Origin: JAUVXY01 sp964392345
GTDB lineage: Bacteria > Actinomycetota > Humimicrobiia > Humimicrobiales > Humimicrobiaceae
Assembly (NCBI GenBank): GCA_964392345.1
Contig: CAYMPQ010000006.1
Span: 1 to 39,904 of the forward strand
Direction: 5' to 3'
DNA: 39,904 bases
The translations under genes were made by a program, and so were the position numbers. Every line of letters begins with the position of its first letter. The stretch's first letter is position 1. The notes beneath the pieces were generated by a model. The model saw nothing but the letters and a program-made list of their open reading frames with translations. It did no database searches and was not told the DNA's origin. Below are positions 8,422 through 16,189 of the stretch, piece by piece.

Positions 8422-8853
8422 TTATTTTACCACGGTGAATTTTTTGGTTATTTTTTTATCGTCATTTAAAAAGACTTCCACTGTATAGCTGCATGGAATT
8501 AGTTTTTTATTTTTTCTGACGAGCGAGACGATCATTTTGCCTGAACCGGTTTCTTCCGGTTGAATAATATTTTCCTGGATAATTTTTTCCGAATTGTCTT
8601 CAAGTATTTTCCAGTTAATTTTTATTTCATCTTCTACTGAAAGATTTTTTACTGCCAATATTAAATATACATTAGATCCTGAATCGTCAAAGTAGGATAC
8701 GCCACTCTTTTGCCTGGATTCATCCAGAGCTAAATTTATATCACTGCTGATATGGGCACTTTCTATCTCCGGTTCATTATAGATAGTTACAACAGAAGCT
8801 ACTGCTAAAATTATAGTACAGGTTATTAGGATAATTACACTTCTTTTGCTCAT
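8422..8853 (-). CDS. Membrane-anchored protein of unknown function
   Basis: I do not recognise the family. The 143-residue protein starts with MSKR and a hydrophobic stretch (about 5-24), a signal peptide or anchor, followed by about 118 exported residues. The exported part looks like a small beta domain: YLILAVKNLSVEDEIKINW and MIVSLVRKNKKLIPCSYTVEV alternate polar and hydrophobic residues, as in Ig-like or intracellular-proteinase-inhibitor-like folds. One cysteine is near the C-terminus and there is no lipobox. It is the only - strand gene between queH and 37.6 kb, convergent with the 2-phosphoglycerate kinase gene and divergent from the FmdB-type gene. Confidence 0.75.
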   Translation of the reverse strand: MSKRSVIILITCTIILAVASVVTIYNEPEIESAHISSDINLALDESRQKSGVSYFDDSGSNVYLILAVKNLSVEDEIKINWKILEDNSEKIIQENIIQPEETGSGKMIVSLVRKNKKLIPCSYTVEVFLNDDKKITKKFTVVK

Positions 8854-8943
8854 ATTATATTAGGTGCATCTAATGAATTTCTGTTTAATAGTTTAGTCCA
8901 ATTTTATTTTATTTTTTGTTTAATGTAAAAATTATTTATGTAC

Positions 8944-8959
8944 CAGCGGGATATCGCTG
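8944..8959. repeat. Small inverted repeat upstream of the fmdB-type promoter
   Basis: CAGCG (8944-8948) and CGCTG (8955-8959) form perfect 5-bp arms around GGATAT, 11 bases upstream of the -35 box at 8971. It is more GC-rich than its surroundings and could be an operator, but the arms are short. Confidence 0.3.
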
Positions 8960-8970
8960 TCAGGCTATAT

Positions 8971-8999
8971 TTGACTAAAACTTATAATTGATATATATT
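8971..8999 (+). promoter_or_regulatory. Sigma-A-type promoter for the FmdB-type gene
   Basis: TTGACT (8971-8976), a 17-base spacer, and TATATT (8994-8999) make a near-consensus vegetative promoter. The start site would be near 9006, about 30 bases before the ATG. Confidence 0.65.
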
Positions 9000-9035
9000 T
9001 TCTTCTTAACTTTGTTAATAGGAGGAAATATATAT

Positions 9036-9347
9036 ATGCCTATATACAGCTATAAATGTAGTAACTGTGGCAAAATTTTTGATAAAATGCAGAAAGTTGA
9101 TGCAACTGATAAGGTATATTGCAAAGACTGTATGGTGGAGGCATTTAGGGTTTTTTCACCGGTAGGAATAATATTTAAAGGATCTGGCTTTTATACCACA
9201 GATTACAGCAAGCTTGGTACAAATAAAATTAATACGCATAGCGCTAAAAACAGTAAGCCCAGGGAAGACAGCAAGAAAGTAGAGTCAAAGTCTGTTGATA
9301 CAAAAAAAAGCAGTTCTTCTGCAGGTAAAGAAAAAATAAAATCATAA
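9036..9347 (+). CDS. FmdB-family zinc ribbon protein
   Basis: The 103-residue protein opens with MPIYSYKCSNCGKIFDKMQ and has a second cysteine pair at 29 and 32. CxxC-CxxC spacing and the MPxYxYxCxxCG start are diagnostic of the FmdB/CxxC_CXXC_SSSS regulatory-protein family. The segment FKGSGFYTTDY after the ribbon is also conserved in the family. The tail (about 60-103) is low-complexity, rich in Lys and Ser. The frame opens earlier at a TTG (8988), but AGGAGG sits ten bases before the ATG at 9036, which decides the start. The molecular role of the family is poorly known; regulation of amidase genes was proposed for one member. Confidence 0.88.
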   Translation: MPIYSYKCSNCGKIFDKMQKVDATDKVYCKDCMVEAFRVFSPVGIIFKGSGFYTTDYSKLGTNKINTHSAKNSKPREDSKKVESKSVDTKKSSSSAGKEKIKS

Positions 9348-9374
9348 AAAGTAATGCGAAATTACTGCAAACTC

Positions 9375-9393
9375 ATTCTCTTAGAGAATTTTT
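9375..9393 (+). terminator. Weak terminator-like hairpin
   Basis: ATTCTC (9375-9380) and GAGAAT (9384-9389) pair around a TTA loop, followed by TTTT. The stem is only six AT-rich pairs, so this is tentative; the position between two genes fits. Confidence 0.3.
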
Positions 9394-9435
9394 ACTTATC
9401 TTAATCTATTTATTTTCAAATTATACATATGATAT

Positions 9436-9441
9436 TATAAT
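9436..9441 (+). promoter_or_regulatory. TATAAT -10 element just before a start codon
   Basis: A perfect TATAAT ends nine bases before the ATG at 9450, so transcription would begin at or next to the start codon and give a leaderless or nearly leaderless message. No Shine-Dalgarno is present, which agrees. The -35 is not convincing (TTTTCA at 9413-9418, 17-base spacing). Confidence 0.4.
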
Positions 9442-9449
9442 AACAATTG

Positions 9450-9920
9450 ATGATTTTAATATTTATTCTTTCGGTTATACTGATTTTGTTGCACATATCC
9501 AGCCTGAGACTTATTAAAAGAACTGGAAGCGGCGAAACAATACTGGAGAAAGGCCAGGAATTGCAAAAATATATAGCTAGCTCAGGAGAAGAAGATCCAC
9601 TTAAATCTTTTTCTGCAATTTTTTCTATTGGAGTAATAGCTTTACTAAATTTAGTGGAATTAGGTTATTTTTTTTATTGCGTTTATCTTTTTGGTGATCT
9701 TGCTATAATTATTGGCAGTTCCATACTGGGTGGGTACATAATATATTCAATTATAAAATTTATTCCAAATATTAAAATATTTTATAAAAAACCTCTTGAG
9801 TATTTAAAGGAAAAAACCCAGGGTTTTGAAAATATACTGAGTGTTGCAATGGCCTGCCTGGAGTTACTTTTTTGTGCGTATGTTTTGGTTAAGATTATTG
9901 TCAAATATAAATTTTTTTAA
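9450..9920 (+). CDS. Multi-span membrane protein of unknown function
   Basis: I do not recognise the family. The 156-residue protein has hydrophobic segments at about 1-16, 55-78, 80-103 and 132-150, so three or four membrane spans. A polar loop with a KGQELQKYIASSGEEDP segment follows the first. The ATG at 9450 is preferred to the TTG at 9447 because of the -10 element directly upstream. It ends eight bases before the lipoprotein gene, followed by xseA, so the three may be co-transcribed. Confidence 0.7.
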   Translation: MILIFILSVILILLHISSLRLIKRTGSGETILEKGQELQKYIASSGEEDPLKSFSAIFSIGVIALLNLVELGYFFYCVYLFGDLAIIIGSSILGGYIIYSIIKFIPNIKIFYKKPLEYLKEKTQGFENILSVAMACLELLFCAYVLVKIIVKYKFF

Positions 9921-9927
9921 TAGGCAA

Positions 9928-10497
9928 ATGATTTTAAAATTAAAATTAGCAAAAAAGATTTTAACCATTGTTGTTATGGCAGTGTGCCTCGGTGCTCTGC
10001 TATCCTGCAGTTTGTTCCCGAATCTATTTAAAGGATCCTCTTCGCAGCAATATCAGGCTATAGATGGTGAGGCAGTGGAAACTTCTGAATCAGCAGAAGT
10101 GTCTGATGATGAATTGGAGCAATTATTAAAAAATGAGAATTTTCTAAAGACTTTTAACAGTTTTTACTATCCTGATTCAAAAGTAAAGCAGGCAAGGCAA
10201 ATAAAAAACAATGATAATTTGTTTTTTATTTTAATGGAGACTGATGAGGATTTTAAAGATACAGAAAATTTTTATAAAAATAAGAAAGCCCAATCCATCT
10301 GGAATAGATCTATAATATTTGAAACTAGCGATAGGGATATTGAAGATGATTTTTTGAGTTCTGATGACGGTAACAATATTAAATCTTCTAAATTTACTTA
10401 CTATAGTCAGGAAAAGGATAAGGTTGTGAATGTATTGATTAAGAATTTGGAAGAAGACAGAACTGAAATAATGGTTATCTGCTGGGAGCTGAAATAA
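9928..10497 (+). CDS. Putative lipoprotein of unknown function
   Basis: Starting at the ATG at 9928, the 189-residue protein has a lipoprotein signal: basic n-region (KLKLAKK), hydrophobic core, and lipobox LLSC with Cys27 as the lipidation site. An acidic, Ser/Glu-rich linker follows (about 45-70), then a globular part containing FNSFYYPDSKVKQARQ and FILMETDEDFKDTENFYKNKKAQ. This recalls small lipoproteins with a DUF-type ligand fold, but I cannot name a family. The frame is open 29 codons further upstream, overlapping the preceding gene; the signal peptide fixes the start at 9928. xseA begins seven bases after its stop. Confidence 0.75.
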   Translation: MILKLKLAKKILTIVVMAVCLGALLSCSLFPNLFKGSSSQQYQAIDGEAVETSESAEVSDDELEQLLKNENFLKTFNSFYYPDSKVKQARQIKNNDNLFFILMETDEDFKDTENFYKNKKAQSIWNRSIIFETSDRDIEDDFLSSDDGNNIKSSKFTYYSQEKDKVVNVLIKNLEEDRTEIMVICWELK

Positions 10498-10504
10498 TTT
10501 TTAC

Positions 10505-11887
10505 ATGGAAGAAGTAGAAGTTTCAAAACCTAAAATATACTCAGTCAGCGAGATCAATCTTAATATAAGAAAAAGTTTAGAGACAAACTATTCCAACATA
10601 TGGGTGGAAGGAGAAGTCAGCAATTATTATTTTCATAACAGAAGACATATGTATTTTGATATAAAAGACGAGCATTCCAAGATCAAGGTAGTAATGTTTT
10701 ATGAAAATAATAAGAATCTACTTTTTAAATTAGAAGATGGCTTGCATATTATCATAAATGGTTATGTGTCAGCTTATGAAAAGAGGGGGGAGTACCAGCT
10801 AATTGCATTAAATGCAAAGCCAATTGGAAAAGGTGCATTAATCTTAGCTTTTGAGCAGCTAAAGGCAAAGTTAGAAAAAAAAGGTTATTTCGACAAAATA
10901 CATAAGAAGAACATCCCTGCTATTCCTCAAAAAATTGGAGTTGCCACATCAACAGGAGGAGCAGTTCTAAGAGACATTATCTCTGTCTTAAAAAATAGGT
11001 TTGAAAATTTTAATTTGGTAGTCAGGAATACAAATGTTCAGGGTCCGGATTCAAGTGATGAAATTTGCAGAGCAATAGACGACCTTTGTGAATATGGGGC
11101 AGATGTCATCATTATCGCAAGAGGGGGCGGTTCACTGGAGGATCTCTGGGCGTTTAACACAGAGAAGCTGGCTGATAAAATATTTAAGTGCCCCATACCT
11201 GTTATCTCTGCTGTGGGCCATGAAACTGACTTTACTATTTCTGATTTTGTTGCAGACAGAAGAGCAGCTACTCCTTCAGTAGCTGCAGAAATTGTGATAA
11301 TAAATAAAGCTGAGACTGTAGAAAATTTGAAAAAAATAAATAAGAAATTAAGGGATTTAACTAATAACAAAATTTTTTTATACAAAAAGGAGCTGAACTA
11401 TTTAATTAATAGAAAAATATTTAAAAAACCTGAAACTATGTTGCTTGACCTCTGGCAGGATTTTGAGGAAGCACGAATAAAAATTGGGGATAGCGTTAGA
11501 ACAATCATAGGGAATAAGAAGAGAGCATTAGAAGAATACAAACAGCATATAAATAAGAAAGATATCCTGAGAAGTTTGTCAGCGCATAAGATAACAATTA
11601 GAAATGTTTTTTTAAGAATATCATCTGTTTTTAAAAATAGCCTTGCTTTAAGGGAAAGTAAATTAAAATTAATGTTGAAGAATTTACAGGAAAGAAGTCC
11701 TGCTTACATACTTGGCAAGGGTTATGCTATCGTATATGAAACAGATAAAGGCGGGGTAATTAAAAATATAGATGATGTAAAAATAGGGCAAAATATAACG
11801 GTTAGGTTGAAAAATGGAGTATTGCTGTCTAAAATAATAAGTAAATTATATAAAGGAATAGGTTTGGAGAATGGAAACAAAAATTGA
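10505..11887 (+). CDS. xseA: Exodeoxyribonuclease VII large subunit
   Basis: The 460-residue protein begins with an OB-fold domain (YSVSEINLNIRKSLE, IWVEGEVSNYYFHNRRHMYFDIKD) and continues with the catalytic region: IGVATSTGGAVLRDI, VIIIARGGGSLEDLWAFN, and ISAVGHETDFTISDFVADRRAATPS. A long coiled-coil-like stretch (about 265-400) ends in the family close GKGYAIVYETDKG. XseA pairs with XseB to degrade single-stranded DNA to oligonucleotides in both directions. The ATG at 10505 fits the family N-terminus. It overlaps xseB by 17 bases, so the subunits are translationally coupled. Confidence 0.96.
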   Translation: MEEVEVSKPKIYSVSEINLNIRKSLETNYSNIWVEGEVSNYYFHNRRHMYFDIKDEHSKIKVVMFYENNKNLLFKLEDGLHIIINGYVSAYEKRGEYQLIALNAKPIGKGALILAFEQLKAKLEKKGYFDKIHKKNIPAIPQKIGVATSTGGAVLRDIISVLKNRFENFNLVVRNTNVQGPDSSDEICRAIDDLCEYGADVIIIARGGGSLEDLWAFNTEKLADKIFKCPIPVISAVGHETDFTISDFVADRRAATPSVAAEIVIINKAETVENLKKINKKLRDLTNNKIFLYKKELNYLINRKIFKKPETMLLDLWQDFEEARIKIGDSVRTIIGNKKRALEEYKQHINKKDILRSLSAHKITIRNVFLRISSVFKNSLALRESKLKLMLKNLQERSPAYILGKGYAIVYETDKGGVIKNIDDVKIGQNITVRLKNGVLLSKIISKLYKGIGLENGNKN

Positions 11888-12101
11888 TAATATGAGCTTT
11901 GAGGAAGCCTTGTCAAAATTGGAAGAAATAGTAAAAGAATTAGAGGATGAAAATATATCGCTGGAATCTTCTATGGAAAAATTTGAGCAGGGAGTCAAAC
12001 TATCTTCCAATTGTTTGAAAAAATTAAAAGAGGCTGAAAAAAAGATAGAAGAACTTACAAGATCTGAAGACGGTAAACTTATAGCTAAAGAGCTGGGATA
12101 G
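11871..12101 (+). CDS. xseB: Exodeoxyribonuclease VII small subunit
   Basis: This 76-residue protein has the XseB pattern SFEEALSKLEEIVKELEDENISLESSMEKFEQGVKL, two helices forming an antiparallel hairpin, followed by CLKKLKEAEKKIEEL. Length and sequence are standard. It overlaps the end of xseA. After it comes a 326-bp non-coding region before mraZ. Confidence 0.95.
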   Translation: METKIDNMSFEEALSKLEEIVKELEDENISLESSMEKFEQGVKLSSNCLKKLKEAEKKIEELTRSEDGKLIAKELG

Positions 12102-12320
12102 AATACAGCTGCTAAAATGGTAAAAACTGCACGACAGCCTAATTATTTGTAATAATCATATCATTTACTGCATTGGTCAATCACTAAACAGCATTACTAC
12201 AAATAGTGCTATTGTTTGGTAAATACTGGTTAAAACTACTGTATATAGTTGTATAATACTTTTGAGTAAACAACAAACTAATTAACTCTGCTTACTTCTA
12301 TAATATTTTTAAATAAAAGG
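12102..12320. other. Intergenic region upstream of the dcw promoter
   Basis: No gene is visible on either strand. A TATAAT at 12252-12257 with a poor -35 (GTTAAA at 12229-12234, 17-base spacing) could be a second, upstream promoter. No terminator hairpin was found after xseB, so read-through into the dcw cluster is possible. Confidence 0.5.
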
Positions 12321-12349
12321 TTGACAAACGGGTATGGCAGTGCTATCTT
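12321..12349 (+). promoter_or_regulatory. Strong sigma-A-type promoter of the dcw cluster
   Basis: A perfect TTGACA (12321-12326) is followed by 17 bases and TATCTT (12344-12349), preceded by TGC as an extended -10. Transcription should begin near 12356, just before the MraZ boxes and about 70 bases before the mraZ ATG. It is the best promoter in the window and probably drives the whole cluster. Confidence 0.78.
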
Positions 12350-12360
12350 TATGGTGTAAT

Positions 12361-12384
12361 GTGGGGAGAAGTGGAGGGAAGTGG
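12361..12384 (+). promoter_or_regulatory. MraZ operator: three GTGG boxes at 10-bp spacing
   Basis: GTGG occurs at 12361, 12371 and 12381, exactly one helical turn apart. The boxes lie immediately downstream of the predicted transcription start and 44 bases before the mraZ ATG. MraZ is known to bind G-rich direct repeats at about 10-bp period in front of its own gene and repress the dcw operon. Box identity is inferred by this pattern and position. Confidence 0.75.
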
Positions 12385-12427
12385 TTGCAAATCTCCTATA
12401 AATTAACAAAGGTGGTATTAAGTAAAA

Positions 12428-12862
12428 ATGTTTTTAGGAGAGTATCATAGAGTTATTGATAATAAAGGAAGAATATTTATCCCATCTAAATTTAGGGAAG
12501 ATCTTATTGGAGGCATCATAGTATCAAAGGGATTTGATGAGAGGTGCCTTTTTTTGTTTTCGAAAGATGGCTGGAAAAGACTGCAGGATAAGATATTGGC
12601 AACTCCCGTAACTAAAAAAAATACCCGAAAATTTTCTAGATGGTTTTTTTCTTCTGCAAGCGAAGAGAGCATGGATCAGCAGGGAAGGGCTAAAGTACCT
12701 CAAAATTTAATAGAATATGCCGGGCTTAGAAAAGATATTGTGCTGGTAGGTGTTTCTGACAGGGCAGAAATATGGGCTAAAGAAAAATGGGACGATTACT
12801 ACAAGCAAGCAGATTTAGAATTTACAGAAGATGATGATACGTTTGAAAAATTAGAATTTTAA
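12428..12862 (+). CDS. mraZ: Transcriptional regulator MraZ
   Basis: The 144-residue protein consists of two AbrB/SpoVT-like swapped-hairpin half domains: MFLGEYHRVIDNKGRIFIPSKFRE at the start and SMDQQGRAKVPQNLIEYAGL in the second half, each holding the D-x-x-G-R motif of MraZ. It forms ring-shaped oligomers that bind direct repeats upstream of its own gene; such repeats are present at 12361-12384, so autoregulation of the dcw cluster is likely. An AAAGGTGGT ribosome binding site lies about ten bases before the ATG. rsmH follows 12 bases downstream. Confidence 0.96.
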   Translation: MFLGEYHRVIDNKGRIFIPSKFREDLIGGIIVSKGFDERCLFLFSKDGWKRLQDKILATPVTKKNTRKFSRWFFSSASEESMDQQGRAKVPQNLIEYAGLRKDIVLVGVSDRAEIWAKEKWDDYYKQADLEFTEDDDTFEKLEF

Positions 12863-12874
12863 AAGAACTATAAA

Positions 12875-13822
12875 ATGAATTTTGAAAATTTTCATAAACC
12901 TGTTCTTTTAAAGGAGGTTTTATATTATTTAAATTTAAAAGATGGTGATGTAATTTTTGATGGAACACTTGGCGGTGCTGGCCATACCGTAGAAATAATT
13001 AAAGCCATTGCCCCCACAGGCAAAATAATTGGAGTTGATCTTGATAGCCAGGCCATAAGCACCGCCGCCCAGAAATTGAAGAATTTTACCGGCAATGTGA
13101 TTTTAGTTAAAGATAATTTTGCGAACATAGGAAGCATTTTAGAAAAGTTAAAAATAAAAAAGATAAATGGGTTTTTCCTTGATTTAGGAATTTCTTCAAA
13201 CCAGATTGAAAAATCTGGAAGAGGGTTTAGTTATGTAAGGGATGAAAAATTGGATATGAGATTTAACGACGGCAGTACTTTAAGTGCGTACAATGTGTTA
13301 AATGAATATACTGAAGATAAATTGAAAGAAATTTTCTATAAATATGGCGAGGAGAGATGGGCGCCAAAAATAGCAAAGAATATAATAAGTTACAGGAATA
13401 CGAAGAAAATAAAATATACCGGGGAACTTGTAGATATAATAAGGAGGTCCATACCTTCTCATTATAAAAACCGCAGGAAAGGGCATCCTGCTAAAAGAAT
13501 ATTCCAGGCATTAAGGATTGAAGTGAATAAAGAATTAGAAAATTTAAACAAAGCATTAGATCGCGGATTTGAATTGCTTGAGGGTGGAGGAAGGATGGTA
13601 ATAATATCTTATCACTCGCTTGAAGATAGAATAGTAAAAGAAAAATTTACAGGTTTTTCTGGAAGATGTATATGCCCTCCTGAATTTCCGGTTTGTAAAT
13701 GCGGGGCAAGCAAGCAGGCAGAGATTATTACTAAAAAAGTTGTCAGGCCGCTTCCATCAGAAATTAATGAAAACCCGCGTGCTAAAAGTGCAAAACTTAG
13801 AGTTTTAGAGAAATTAAAATGA
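12875..13822 (+). CDS. rsmH: 16S rRNA (cytosine-1402-N4)-methyltransferase
   Basis: The 315-residue protein opens with HKPVLLKEVL, carries the SAM-binding loop DGTLGGAGH, FLDLGISSNQIEKSGRGFSY, and RIFQALRIEVNKEL, and closes with a cysteine-containing segment near 265-275 and NPRAKSAKLRV. These are the RsmH (MraW) landmarks. It methylates C1402 in the P-site region of 16S rRNA. It lies second in the cluster and overlaps ftsL by ATGA. Confidence 0.96.
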   Translation: MNFENFHKPVLLKEVLYYLNLKDGDVIFDGTLGGAGHTVEIIKAIAPTGKIIGVDLDSQAISTAAQKLKNFTGNVILVKDNFANIGSILEKLKIKKINGFFLDLGISSNQIEKSGRGFSYVRDEKLDMRFNDGSTLSAYNVLNEYTEDKLKEIFYKYGEERWAPKIAKNIISYRNTKKIKYTGELVDIIRRSIPSHYKNRRKGHPAKRIFQALRIEVNKELENLNKALDRGFELLEGGGRMVIISYHSLEDRIVKEKFTGFSGRCICPPEFPVCKCGASKQAEIITKKVVRPLPSEINENPRAKSAKLRVLEKLK

Positions 13823-14355
13823 GTACTATAGCAGTAAAAAAGAAAGATATTTATAAAAGAAAAACATATCCCCCTCTTTATCTTGTAGGGCGGGAGCACA
13901 AAGATGATGGGAAGAATAATGTAGTATATTCTAAATCTGCAGTTTTCCCTGTCTTTCTTGTAGTTATTCTTTTTTTATGTTTAAGTGTTCTTTCCAGTGT
14001 TGTTTTAAAAGTGCAGAGTATAAATTATCAGAATAAAATATATGAAACTACCGGTATGATATCTTTGGAAAATGAAAGAGCGGACAGGTTGCTTCTAAAA
14101 ATTTCAGAGCTTAGATCTCCGGCAAGAATAAAAACAATTGCTGAAAGTGATCTGGGTATGCAAATGTCAGGGAAGCTAAAAGCTGTAAAGATATCTGATA
14201 GCGGATTGGATAATAATGAAAAAATTTATGATTACATTGTTGGGAGCCAATCTTCAATAATGGACAGTTATGATAGTTTTTTAGGAACAATTTATCATGT
14301 ACAGGATATTGTAATGGTAGTATCAGAAGGCATACTAACATTTTTTATTCCTTAA
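13819..14355 (+). CDS. ftsL: FtsL/DivIC-like cell division protein
   Basis: This 178-residue bitopic protein has a basic cytoplasmic tail (about 1-40), one membrane span (about 41-63) and an extracytoplasmic stretch with heptad-like hydrophobic spacing (VQSINYQNKIYETTGMISLEN, then LLLKISELRSPARIKTIAE). RSPARIKTIAESDLGM matches the conserved end of the FtsL/DivIC leucine-zipper region. FtsL forms the FtsQLB complex that activates FtsWI. Sequence conservation is low in this family, so position between rsmH and ftsI carries much of the weight. The tail after residue 120 is longer than usual. It overlaps rsmH by 4 bases. Confidence 0.85.
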   Translation: MSTIAVKKKDIYKRKTYPPLYLVGREHKDDGKNNVVYSKSAVFPVFLVVILFLCLSVLSSVVLKVQSINYQNKIYETTGMISLENERADRLLLKISELRSPARIKTIAESDLGMQMSGKLKAVKISDSGLDNNEKIYDYIVGSQSSIMDSYDSFLGTIYHVQDIVMVVSEGILTFFIP

Positions 14356-14361
14356 TATTGT

Positions 14362-16083
14362 GTGAAAACATACAAAACAATGATTAGGAATAACAATAGT
14401 AAAGTAAACAGGAAAAGAATATATTTCCTGTTTATTTTATTTTTAATAGGTTTTTCAATAATAATATATAAAATTGTATCCATCCAGTACGTATATGCCA
14501 TAAAATATAAAAGCTATGCTGATTATCAGCACAAGAATGAAAATATAATAAGTTCAAAAAGAGGCAAACTGATAGATAGAAATGGAACTGAACTTGCTGT
14601 AAGCTTAATTGAAAAAACTGTGTATGCAAATCCAAAGATGATTATAGATATTGATTATGAATCAAAAGCACTTGCCGAAGTGCTGGATTTGGATGAAGAG
14701 TACATAAGGGAGAAATTAGAGAAAAAGGAATTAGGCTTTGTGTATATAAAAAGGCAAGTAGATGCAGAAACAGCTGAACTTATAAATACGCTTAACCTTC
14801 CCGGAGTTTATGTTCAGGATGAAACGAAGAGGTATTATCCGCAAGGGGAGCTTGCAGCATCTATAATTGGTTTTACCGGGTTGGATAATAGCGGTCTTTC
14901 GGGAATAGAATTGGAATACGAAAAGTATCTCAGGGGTGTAGATGGAAGGCAGATTTTTGAGAAGGATGTGTTTGGGAAAATAATTTCGGGTGGGGAGAAT
15001 AGTTATATCCAGCCAATAAATGGATCTGATATTACCCTAACAATAGATTCCCAGATTCAATTTATTACTGAACAACGATTAAAAAAAGTAGTTATAGATT
15101 ATAATGCCACAAGAGCGATAGCTATAGTCATGAACCCGGACAATGGAGAAATTTATGCAATTGCAAGCTATCCGGGCTTTGATTTAAATGATTACCAGAA
15201 CTACGATCCAGAGTTGTATAAAAATTTTGGGATATCTTTTACATATGAACCGGGCTCTACGTTTAAAATAGTAAATGTTGCTTCAGCGCTGGACAATAAT
15301 TGTGTAGGATGCGAGCAAATGTTTAGCCTGCATCCAAGTATAAAGGTTGGCGACAGGGTAATAAAAGAAATATTCAGGACCTACAATATTAATTACTCTG
15401 TCAAGGAAATTATCCAGCACTCAAGCAATGTGGGGGCTGTTACTGTTGCTTTGAGCATGGGGGAAAAAATATTTTGGGAAGGCATTAAAAATTTTGGATT
15501 TGGCGAGGTTACGGGAATAGATTTGCCCGGTGAAGAAAAAGGGCTATTTTATGATTATAAAACATGGCCAGCATCAACTATAGGAGCACTAGCTATCGGG
15601 CAAAATATATCCGTTACTCCTCTCCAGCTTATAAGAGCAGTTTGCTGTGTTGCAAATGGAGGATATCTGGTAACTCCATATATTGTAAGTGAAATAGAAT
15701 TACAGAACAGCAAAATAGAATTCCAGCAGCTTAAGGAAAAAAATAGGATTATCAGTAAAATAACTGCTGAAACGGTAAAAGATATGATGCGGGCTGTTGT
15801 AGAAAGTGGGACAGGCACGAGAGCCCAAATAGAAGGGATAAGCGTTTGTGGCAAAACAGGAACAGCAGAAAAGGCAAATAAGAGCGGAAGAGGTTATGAT
15901 GAGGGGAGAGTTATAACTTCTTTTATAGGATTTGCTCCTTTTGATGATCCCAAGGTTGCAATAATCGTAGTGGTGGACGAGCCACATGGCGGCGCGGATG
16001 AGATTTGGGGAGGAACAGTTGCTGCGCCTGCTTTTAAGGATATTATGGAGTTTTCTTTAAGAAAATTAGGAGTTTGCGAGTAA
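14362..16083 (+). CDS. ftsI: Peptidoglycan D,D-transpeptidase FtsI (class B PBP)
   Basis: The 573-residue protein has an N-terminal membrane anchor (about 19-40), the class B dimerisation domain (RGKLIDRNGTELAVS; RYYPQGELAASIIGFTG) and a transpeptidase domain with SxxK STFK (Ser299-Lys302), SSN (354-356) and KTGTAEK (498-504). It cross-links septal peptidoglycan with FtsW. No PASTA repeats follow the catalytic domain. The GTG at 14362 gives the start used; an ATG at 14380 is an alternative, and neither has a clear Shine-Dalgarno. It lies six bases after ftsL. Confidence 0.95.
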   Translation: MKTYKTMIRNNNSKVNRKRIYFLFILFLIGFSIIIYKIVSIQYVYAIKYKSYADYQHKNENIISSKRGKLIDRNGTELAVSLIEKTVYANPKMIIDIDYESKALAEVLDLDEEYIREKLEKKELGFVYIKRQVDAETAELINTLNLPGVYVQDETKRYYPQGELAASIIGFTGLDNSGLSGIELEYEKYLRGVDGRQIFEKDVFGKIISGGENSYIQPINGSDITLTIDSQIQFITEQRLKKVVIDYNATRAIAIVMNPDNGEIYAIASYPGFDLNDYQNYDPELYKNFGISFTYEPGSTFKIVNVASALDNNCVGCEQMFSLHPSIKVGDRVIKEIFRTYNINYSVKEIIQHSSNVGAVTVALSMGEKIFWEGIKNFGFGEVTGIDLPGEEKGLFYDYKTWPASTIGALAIGQNISVTPLQLIRAVCCVANGGYLVTPYIVSEIELQNSKIEFQQLKEKNRIISKITAETVKDMMRAVVESGTGTRAQIEGISVCGKTGTAEKANKSGRGYDEGRVITSFIGFAPFDDPKVAIIVVVDEPHGGADEIWGGTVAAPAFKDIMEFSLRKLGVCE

Positions 16084-16109
16084 TCTTATATAAGCACAGC
16101 TATATAGTT

Positions 16110-16138
16110 TTGATTTTTAACAGAAAGAAAATTATTAT
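16110..16138 (+). promoter_or_regulatory. Candidate internal promoter before murE
   Basis: TTGATT (16110-16115) and TATTAT (16133-16138) are separated by 17 bases in the 106-bp ftsI-murE gap, the longest gap inside the mur part of the cluster. Transcription from it would supply murE onward independently of MraZ. Confidence 0.45.
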
Positions 16139-16189
16139 TAGGTATACAAATGAGCATTAGATTAATTTAGAGGTTTGAGGTGCTATAAA

